In this document: one piece after another, positions 33,483 to 39,049 of the stretch
How the letters are laid out: each line of letters begins with the position of its first letter
Position numbering within the stretch: position 1 is the first letter of the stretch
NCBI GenBank assembly: GCA_009781005.1
Contig: WQYX01000037.1
Location: 1-39,049, forward strand
Origin: Polyangiaceae bacterium
GTDB taxonomy: Bacteria; Myxococcota_A; Polyangia; Polyangiales; Polyangiaceae
Reading direction: 5' to 3'
DNA: 39,049 nt
Translations under genes and position numbers: made by a program
The notes under the pieces: model-generated
Seen by the model: the letters and a program-made list of their open reading frames with translations, nothing else
Database searches by the model: none
Told to the model about the DNA's origin: nothing

Positions 33483-35198
33483 ATGACGACGAATCAGAAC
33501 GCGGTCCCGAACGAGGAGCCCCTGGCAGAGCGGGAGCAAGCGGACGGGGGCCATCCGCAGGGGCTCTACACGCTTTTCGGCACGGAGGCGTGGGAGCGCT
33601 TTTCCTATTACGGAATGAGGGCGCTTTTAGTCCTTTATCTCGTCAATCGAATCAAGCTCGATCGCGAGCACGCTCTCGAGATTTACGGCATCTACACGAG
33701 TCTCGTGTATCTCACGCCGCTCGTAGGCGGCTACCTCGCGGACAAAATCTTGGGGCGCCGCAAAGCCGTGCTCATTGGCGGCATCGTCATGGCGCTAGGG
33801 CAGATCGCGCTGATGTTTCAGCCGCTGCTTCATCTTGCGCTGGGGCTGCTCATTGCTGGAAATGGCTTTTTCAAGCCCAATATCTCCACCATGGTGGGGG
33901 GCCTTTACCGTCAAGGGGATACTCGTCGAGACGGCGCTTTCACCATTTTCTATATGGGCATCAATCTCGGCGCCTTCTGGTCGCCGCTCATCTGCGGCAC
34001 GCTCGGCGAGAGAGTTGCATTCCCACTCGGCTTCGGCACCGCGGCTCTCGGCATGGCCTTCGGCCTCACGCAGTTCGTGCATGGCCAGAAGAATCTCGGA
34101 ATCACGGGCCTGCCGCCGGGGCGCGCGGCGACGATGCAAGATGCTTCGGGCGGACCTTCTCGCTCCAGCGAATTGAAGCCTGGCAGGGCGAGTCTCCTCG
34201 GTGTGCGCGACTACGTCGATATCTTCATTTGGGCCGCGAGCACGTGTGCGCTCGTGGGGGGCCTTCTTTTCGCATGGAACTTCATGGGCCCGTATCTCGG
34301 CGCGGTTCCGTGGCTCAAGGTCGTCGCGCTTGCCGTGGCCCTCTGCGCTGTCCTCTTTCAGCTCTTTCGCGGCTCGAATGCCGAAGAGGCGCAGCAGGTG
34401 GGTGTCATTCTCGTTCTCTGCCTGTTCAATATCTTCTTTTGGATGGGATTCGAGCAGGCCGGCGGAACCATGACGCTCTTCGCCGACGAGCAGACGGAAC
34501 GCAATGTCGGCGGGACGGGGATGTTCCTGATTGCCGCTTTCGTTTTTGCGTGTGCTTACAATTTCCGTCGCTCCACCAAGGATGAGGCGAGCGGCAAGAT
34601 TCTCTGGCTCCTCCTCACGGGCATGTTCGTGCTCTTTGGCTTTCTGGCCGTTGGTTTCGGTACTTACAATTTCGTGACGGGTACGGTCACGAATATCCCG
34701 GCTTCGATGTTTCAGTCGATCAATCCCCTTATCATCGTGGCTCTCGCGCCTACGTTTTCGAAAATGTGGGATAGGCTCGATTCGGGCAAATATCGAACGT
34801 CCACGCCCACGAAGATGGCGCTCGGCATGGTCATTCTCGGTCTTGGCTTTCTCGTTCTTTTTGCTGGCCAAAAGATTGCGGTGGAAACGGGCACCAAGGC
34901 GAGTGCGGCCTGGCTCGGTGCCGTGTACGTCATCCACACCACTGGCGAGCTTTGCCTTTCGCCCATTGGTCTGTCCATGGTCACCAAGCTCGCGCCGCCG
35001 CGTGTGTCGTCGCTCGCCATGGGCCTCTGGCTTGGTTCGTCGGCTGTTGCGAACTACTTCGCGGGCACGCTCGAATCCATGCTCACCCGCGTGCACGTGC
35101 CGATCTACGGCTTTCTCGTCGTCAGCTCCATCGGCCCCGCGCTCTTGCTGATTTCCCTGACGCCGCTTCTCAAACGGTGGATGCGTGGCAAGGCTTGA
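33483..35198 (+). CDS. Proton-coupled peptide transporter (POT/PTR2 family)
   Basis: An inner-membrane symporter for di- and tripeptides, 571 residues. The family motif EAWERFSYYG (35-44) carries the proton-linked ExxER. GNGFFKPNISTMVGGLY and FYMGINLGAFWSP (near 155-168) are PTR2 signatures, and the C-terminal half has the usual helices (TGELCLSPIGLSMVTKLAP). ATG 33483 is chosen because family homology begins about 25 residues later; upstream frame is open but overlaps the accC promoter side. It is divergent from accC. A family C repeat starts within its stop codon. Confidence 0.92.
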   Translation: MTTNQNAVPNEEPLAEREQADGGHPQGLYTLFGTEAWERFSYYGMRALLVLYLVNRIKLDREHALEIYGIYTSLVYLTPLVGGYLADKILGRRKAVLIGGIVMALGQIALMFQPLLHLALGLLIAGNGFFKPNISTMVGGLYRQGDTRRDGAFTIFYMGINLGAFWSPLICGTLGERVAFPLGFGTAALGMAFGLTQFVHGQKNLGITGLPPGRAATMQDASGGPSRSSELKPGRASLLGVRDYVDIFIWAASTCALVGGLLFAWNFMGPYLGAVPWLKVVALAVALCAVLFQLFRGSNAEEAQQVGVILVLCLFNIFFWMGFEQAGGTMTLFADEQTERNVGGTGMFLIAAFVFACAYNFRRSTKDEASGKILWLLLTGMFVLFGFLAVGFGTYNFVTGTVTNIPASMFQSINPLIIVALAPTFSKMWDRLDSGKYRTSTPTKMALGMVILGLGFLVLFAGQKIAVETGTKASAAWLGAVYVIHTTGELCLSPIGLSMVTKLAPPRVSSLAMGLWLGSSAVANYFAGTLESMLTRVHVPIYGFLVVSSIGPALLLISLTPLLKRWMRGKA

Positions 35199-35320
35199 CC
35201 GCTTTCGATTTGGCGCGATCTCCTCGTTGGGGCCTGCGGTGCGGTCCTCAAAGCCATACAAGGCTGTTCCGGTCCGCTCCTCGGCCCCGCCTCGACCTCG
35301 CGCCAACTTGAAAGCGGTTC
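35197..35320 (+). repeat. Family C hairpin repeat, copy C1
   Basis: The left end GACCGCTTTCGATTTGGCGC faces the right end GCGCCAACTTGAAAGCGGTT, and inner arms also pair (GGGGCC with GGCCCC). It begins at the second base of the transporter stop codon. The apex CTCAAAGCC...CTGTTCCG is shared with family A copies A1 and A3. Confidence 0.85.
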
Positions 35321-35363
35321 CGGCCGAATTTGATGCGGTCCCGTCTGCTAGCATCTTTGGACG

Positions 35364-36401
35364 ATGTCGGAGCTGTCGCAACGCGCGAGGCAAATCCTCT
35401 ATGCGTGCATCACCGAGTTCGTTGCATCGGGGCAGCCCGTTGGGTCGCGCACGCTCTCGAAAAAGGGCATCGAGCTTTCGCCTGCGACGATTCGTAACGT
35501 GCTCTCGGATCTCGAAGAACTCGGTTTGCTCCATCAGCCGCATGCGAGCGCCGGCCGCGTGCCCACGGACAAGGCCTTCCGGCTGTTCATCGATGCGATG
35601 ATGGATCTTCGCAATCTCACCGACGAAGAGAACGCGACGATCCTCCTCAAGTTCTCGGAGATCGAGGTCGGGCCCAACTTTCTGCGTGAGACGGGCAAGC
35701 TTCTTTCGGAGCTCACGGGCACCGCTGCCGTCGTGATTTCTGCGCGCGCGGAGTCATTGACGCTCAAGCATCTGCGCTTCATCCGCACCATGCCGGGCGA
35801 GCTCCTCGCGGTGCTCGTGATGGCGAACGGGTCGGTGCAGAATCGCTTTCTCAAGGCCACCATCGACGAAAAAGAACTCGCCAAGGTGCATAACCTCCTC
35901 GACGACGTCATCGAGGGTCGCACGCTCGGCGAGCTTCGCGATCTGTTCGCGCGGCGAAAGCGCGCGAGCGACCTTCAGCATGACGCCGTATGCAAAGTTG
36001 CGTTTGCGCTCGGCGAGGCCGCCCTCGCGGAGGCTGCGGACGCGGGCGTCGACGTCGTCATCGAAGGGCGTTCGAAGCTCCTTGGCCTACCGGAATTTTC
36101 GGACGCCGAGGGGCTCAAGGGCGTTGTCCATGCGCTCGATGAAGTGGAGGGCATCGTACGACTGCTCGATGCGACGCTCGCGGCCAAGAGCATCGTGGTC
36201 GTCGTTGGCCACGAAGCAGGTGATCTCGCGGGCGGGCAGCTCTCGATTATCGGTGCAAGTTACAAGGATCAGGGCAAGATGGCGGGTTCGGTTGGCGTCA
36301 TCGGGCCCACGCGCATGGATTATCCGAAGGTGGTCCCGCTCGTCACGGCAACGGCGAACGCCATGAGCTCCGTCATCAAGCGTCACACCGACGACGAGTG
36401 A
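35364..36401 (+). CDS. hrcA: Heat-inducible transcription repressor HrcA
   Basis: HrcA represses groE/dnaK-type operons by binding CIRCE sites. The 345 residues start with the winged helix (SQRARQILYACITEFVASGQ, PVGSRTLSKKG, LSPATIRNVLSDLEELGLL) and the conserved HASAGRVPTDKAFRLFID. The GAF-like core (TAAVVISARAES, LAVLVMANGSVQNRF) and the end (VGVIGPTRMDYPKVVPLV) are typical. grpE and dnaK are not adjacent, and no CIRCE element is seen near it. A family C repeat starts at its stop codon. Confidence 0.95.
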   Translation: MSELSQRARQILYACITEFVASGQPVGSRTLSKKGIELSPATIRNVLSDLEELGLLHQPHASAGRVPTDKAFRLFIDAMMDLRNLTDEENATILLKFSEIEVGPNFLRETGKLLSELTGTAAVVISARAESLTLKHLRFIRTMPGELLAVLVMANGSVQNRFLKATIDEKELAKVHNLLDDVIEGRTLGELRDLFARRKRASDLQHDAVCKVAFALGEAALAEAADAGVDVVIEGRSKLLGLPEFSDAEGLKGVVHALDEVEGIVRLLDATLAAKSIVVVVGHEAGDLAGGQLSIIGASYKDQGKMAGSVGVIGPTRMDYPKVVPLVTATANAMSSVIKRHTDDE

Positions 36402-36543
36402 TCGCTTTCGATTTGCCGCGATCTCATCGTTGGGGCCTGCGCTGCGGTCCTCAAAGCCAACCAAGGCTGTTCCGGTCCGCTGCTCGGCCCCGCCTCGACC
36501 TCGCGTCAACTTGAAAGCGGTCTTGGTCAACTTGAAAGCGGTC
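36400..36543 (+). repeat. Family C hairpin repeat, copy C2, with duplicated right end
   Basis: It is the same as C1 in both arms and the apex (CCTCAAAGCCAACCAAGGC). It begins at the second base of the hrcA stop. The right end GGTCAACTTGAAAGCGGTC is repeated in tandem. Confidence 0.85.
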
Positions 36544-36563
36544 TAAGTGCAGTTCGTGTAGTG

Positions 36564-37562
36564 ATGGTTGCGGTGACGCACTCTCATACCCATGACTCCG
36601 AAGAAAGGGAGCGTAAGCAAGCGCGCAGACTTCTCGCTGTCCTCGTCCTCATCGCGCTCTCTTTCGTCTTCGAGCTCGTGGGGGCAAAGGCCGCACGGAG
36701 CGACGCCCTCGAGGCAGACGCGTTCCACCTCTTGATGGACGTCTTTGCGATCGGCATCAGCCTCATGGCGATGCGGGTCGCTTCAATGCGTCCGAGCGAC
36801 AGGTTCACGTTCGGTTTGCGGCGCGCGGAGTCGATGGCGGCGCTCGTCAACGGCGTCATCGTGGTGGGTGTGGCCATCGAGCTCGTACGGGATGCGGTGA
36901 GGGATCTTCTGTCGAGCGAGGCGGCGCCGCAATCAGGGATCATGCTGATCGTCGCGAGCGTGGCGCTCATCGTCAACGGCGCGAGCGCGTGGCTGCTCCA
37001 CGGCGTCATGGGCCGCGCGCACGATCATCCTCACGATCACGCGCACGGTGCGCACGATCATCCTCACGCGCACGGTCAAGAAGAGGAGTATCGCGCCGGA
37101 CCTCACGGACATCATTTGAATCTGCGCGGAGCCTGGCTTCATCTCGTGGGCGACGCGCTCGGATCGCTCGCCGCGTTTGGAGCGGGTCTCGCGATTCGCA
37201 TGGGCGCGCCTGCCTTGGTCGATCCGCTCGCGGCGTTCGTCGTGGTTGCGATTCTGCTCGTCGGTGCAACGCGCCTCTTGCGAGATGCAAGCATGGTGTT
37301 GCTCGAAGCAGCACCCATGCGCCTCGACGTGCTGAAGGTGAAGAAGACCATCGTCTCGCTCCCCGGGATCACGAGCCTTCACGCGTTGCACGTCTGGTCG
37401 CTCGGCACCGGGCACGACGCAGTGACCGTCCACGTGGTGACCGACGGTTCACAGCCCGGGCTCGCCACCGAGCTCGGCGAGCTCATTCGCGAGCGCTTTC
37501 ACGTCGAGTACGTCACGGTGCAAGTCGACGTCGAGGCGCTGGACAACCTAAAGGTTGCATAG
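36564..37562 (+). CDS. Cation diffusion facilitator metal exporter
   Basis: A CDF transporter of the CzcD/ZitB type, exporting zinc or a similar divalent metal in exchange for protons. In about 332 residues there are six membrane helices, with metal-site HLLMD (near 56) and HLVGD (near 194), each HxxxD. A long His-rich loop lies between helices 4 and 5 (HDHPHDHAHGAHDHPHAHG), and the C-terminal domain contains LHALHVWSLGTGHDAVTVHV. GTG 36561 directly before ATG 36564 is an alternative start. murB begins two bases after its stop, so the two are probably cotranscribed. Confidence 0.93.
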   Translation: MVAVTHSHTHDSEERERKQARRLLAVLVLIALSFVFELVGAKAARSDALEADAFHLLMDVFAIGISLMAMRVASMRPSDRFTFGLRRAESMAALVNGVIVVGVAIELVRDAVRDLLSSEAAPQSGIMLIVASVALIVNGASAWLLHGVMGRAHDHPHDHAHGAHDHPHAHGQEEEYRAGPHGHHLNLRGAWLHLVGDALGSLAAFGAGLAIRMGAPALVDPLAAFVVVAILLVGATRLLRDASMVLLEAAPMRLDVLKVKKTIVSLPGITSLHALHVWSLGTGHDAVTVHVVTDGSQPGLATELGELIRERFHVEYVTVQVDVEALDNLKVA

Positions 37563-37564
37563 TC

Positions 37565-38647
37565 GTGCGCGAGAACGTTCCGCTTGCATCCATGACCACG
37601 CTGAAGCTCGGCGGGCCTGCGCGGCGTCTCGTGGAGATCGAGACGGAAGCCGACGCGCTCGCCGCTGTTGTGGATTGTGCTCGAGAGAAGCTCCTCGTGC
37701 TCGGCGGCGGCAGCAACGTCGTCATCGCAGACGAGGGCTTCGAAGGAACCGTGCTGCACATGGCAACGCGCGGAATCGACGTCGCCCGCGAAGCGAGGAG
37801 CGACGGGCGAGTCTTGGTGACTGCGCAAGCGGGCGAGCCGTGGGACGACTTCGTTTCGGAGATGGTCGCGCGCAATCTCTCCGGCATCGAATGCCTCGCC
37901 GGGATCCCCGGACTCGTTGGCGCTGTGCCCATGCAGAATGTCGGCGCGTACGGGCAGGACGTTGCCGAGACGATCGAGAGAGTGCGGACGTGGGATCGCG
38001 ATCTCGGACGCGTCGTGACGTTCTCGAACGCCGATTGTCACTTCGCGTATCGCAGCAGCGTGTTTCGCGGGCGCGATCGCCACGTCATCCTCGATGTCAC
38101 GTTTGCGCTTCATGCGGTTCATGTGGATGGCGCGAGCAGACCACTTCATTACGCCGAGCTCACTCGTGCACTCGGTATTGGTGAGGGGCAGAGTGCGCCC
38201 TTGTCTCGCGTGCGCGAAATCGTCATCGAGCTTCGCCGCAAGAAGGGGATGGTCGTCGATCCGCACGATCCCGACACACGGAGTGCGGGTTCCTTCTTCA
38301 CGAATCCAATCCTCGATGCACCTGCTCTCGACGCCCTTCGCACCCGCATCGACCCCCTGCTCATGCCTACGTATCCGGTGGCAGATGGGCGGACCAAGGT
38401 GAGTGCGGCCTGGCTCATCGAGCACGCAGGCTTCAAGAAAGGGTGGGGCAGGGGACCGGTGGCTATCTCGCGTAAGCATGCTCTCGCGCTCACGAACCGC
38501 GGCGGAGCAACAACCCATGAATTGCTCGCCCTTGCGCGCGAAGTGCGGGATGGCGTTCATTCGCGCTTCGGGGTGCTGCTTGAGCACGAGCCGGTATTGG
38601 TTGGAGTCGCCTTAGAGCATGTTTACCAGCCGTCGCGAGCGAATTGA
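37565..38647 (+). CDS. murB: UDP-N-acetylenolpyruvoylglucosamine reductase MurB
   Basis: MurB reduces UDP-GlcNAc-enolpyruvate with NADPH and FAD in peptidoglycan synthesis. The 360 residues show the start MTTLKLGGPARR, the FAD loop LVLGGGSNVVIAD (45-57), GIPGLVGAVPMQNVGAYGQD, the catalytic-site FAYRSSVFRG, AGSFFTNP with the proton-donor Ser (about 242), and the late Glu in LLEHEP (about 339). GTG 37565 starts two bases after the CDF stop. The last ten residues (EHVYQPSRAN) are read from a family A repeat, which has replaced the native end. Confidence 0.92.
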   Translation: MRENVPLASMTTLKLGGPARRLVEIETEADALAAVVDCAREKLLVLGGGSNVVIADEGFEGTVLHMATRGIDVAREARSDGRVLVTAQAGEPWDDFVSEMVARNLSGIECLAGIPGLVGAVPMQNVGAYGQDVAETIERVRTWDRDLGRVVTFSNADCHFAYRSSVFRGRDRHVILDVTFALHAVHVDGASRPLHYAELTRALGIGEGQSAPLSRVREIVIELRRKKGMVVDPHDPDTRSAGSFFTNPILDAPALDALRTRIDPLLMPTYPVADGRTKVSAAWLIEHAGFKKGWGRGPVAISRKHALALTNRGGATTHELLALAREVRDGVHSRFGVLLEHEPVLVGVALEHVYQPSRAN

Positions 38648-38655
38648 GGCTAGCT
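38614..38655 (+). repeat. Family A hairpin repeat, copy A5 (3' truncated)
   Basis: Only the left arm is present: AGAGCATGTTTACCAGCC, then GTCGCGAGCGAATTGAGGCT. Its outer end equals the end of the IS at 38929 (AGAGCATGTTTACCAG), unlike the other family A copies. It supplies the murB stop codon. Confidence 0.75.
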
Positions 38656-38689
38656 AGATGAATGCCATCAGGGCACGACTACACGTCCT

Positions 38690-38928
38690 ATGTCGGAGGA
38701 TGAGGCAACTGACAAAAATGGTGCTAAGAATGATCTTGTCATTCCCGTAGTTTGTCTCGCGCCAACCATTATAGGGGGATCGGGGGGAAGGTCCCGGGGG
38801 CAATAATTGGCGGTCTTGCTAGCATTGGATGTGGGTATTATGCAAAGAAAAGGTTTCCTGACTACAAAGCGGGTGACCGCGTTATTATTGGTCGTCATAT
38901 TGAATGCAGCGGCCGTGTCACGTACACT
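38690..38928 (+). pseudogene. Broken small membrane-protein-like ORF cut by an IS
   Basis: A frame from ATG 38690 (MSEDEATDKNGAKNDLVIPV) reaches a glycine run and stops at 38806. A second frame takes over with GAIIGGLASIGCGYYAKKRF and DYKAGDRVIIGRH, and runs into the IS end near 38929. The switch falls in G-rich DNA (GGGGGATCGGGGGG), so a small indel there could have split one gene. Base composition is AT-richer than murB. I do not recognise the family. Confidence 0.4.
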
Positions 38929-38946
38929 AAGAGCATGTTTACCAGG
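38929..38946. mobile_element. Terminal repeat of an IS5-type element
   Basis: AAGAGCATGTTTACCAGG, preceded by CT and close after the stop of the transposase at 38960. The same 16 bases (AGAGCATGTTTACCAG) open the family A copy at 38614. The rest of the IS lies beyond the window. Confidence 0.6.
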
Positions 38947-38959
38947 AAACGCGATGTTT

Positions 38960-39049
38960 TTACGCTGCCAAGTGTCGCGCCATGCGGTTGATGAAACTCA
39001 GTTGAATCCATGTTTCACTACTCTCCATCGTTCGCTCGTAGTCTTTGGA
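38960..39049 (-). CDS. IS5-family transposase, C-terminal end only
   Basis: Twenty-nine codons on the minus strand read KDYERTMESSETWIQLSFIN followed by RMARHLAA and a stop. The pattern DYER....SE.WI..s.I..M.R.LA is the usual end of IS5/IS427-type DDE transposases. The gene continues past the right edge of the window. Confidence 0.75.
   Translation of the reverse strand, partial: SKDYERTMESSETWIQLSFINRMARHLAA

Noticed and set aside
35321..35363. Possible CIRCE operator before hrcA
   Set aside because: No TTAGCACTC-N9-GAGTGCTAA-like pair is present; CTAGCATC alone is not enough.
36989..37564. Upstream extension of the murB frame by about 190 codons
   Set aside because: It overlaps the whole second half of the CDF gene in another frame and is Arg/Ser-rich; MurB homology starts at GTG 37565.

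Overview
The window looks like a GC-rich Gram-negative chromosome, most likely a myxobacterium of the Polyangia/Sorangiineae type. That placement is inference. It rests on the mix of type VI secretion (T6SS) genes with PEGA/TPR envelope proteins, a glycine-rich parallel beta-helix lipoprotein, NHL-propeller lipoproteins, and very many short hairpin repeats. No rRNA, tRNA or CRISPR array was seen.

Region 1 (about 1-21,400) is a T6SS spike and effector island. Three vgrG genes are nearly identical over the gp27-like base and the OB-fold, and diverge only in the C-terminal needle. vgrG2 is followed by an Eag (DcrB/DUF1795) chaperone, a 1584-residue prePAAR-RHS toxin and an AT-rich candidate immunity gene. 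vgrG3 is followed by a PAAR protein, a DUF4123 adaptor and a Tle1-like (DUF2235) phospholipase with no recognisable immunity gene. Between the two cassettes lie a 5' fragment of tssG, a minus-strand trio of envelope genes (single-TM proline-rich protein, PEGA/TPR protein, glycine-rich beta-helix lipoprotein) and a decayed ISL3-type transposase. The island appears to have grown by duplicating vgrG units next to tssG.

Region 2 (21,396-27,623) is a tightly coupled plus-strand operon of T6SS structural genes: tssG, tssK, a short tssC, a second divergent tssK, a DUF4280 PAAR-like gene, hcp and tssE. tssB, tssF, clpV and the tssJLM membrane complex are not in the window, so the machine must be completed elsewhere. 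The two different TssK proteins flanking a TssC that lacks the usual N-terminal extension are the most unusual protein-level feature.

Region 3 (27,624-39,049) is mostly ordinary: two paralogous NHL-repeat envelope proteins, a hypothetical membrane protein, a biotin carboxylase (AccC-like), a POT peptide transporter, HrcA, a CDF metal exporter and MurB. It ends in a broken AT-richer ORF and the 3' end of an IS5-type transposase.

Across the window are small non-coding hairpin elements with terminal inverted repeats. Family A is about 145 bp (five copies, two truncated) and has ends like those of the IS at the right edge. Family B is 121 bp and is inserted in frame in a lipoprotein signal peptide with a TA duplication. 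Family C is about 124 bp and starts exactly at the stop codons of two genes. A and C share the same apical core despite different ends, suggesting one modular hairpin scaffold mobilised by different transposases.
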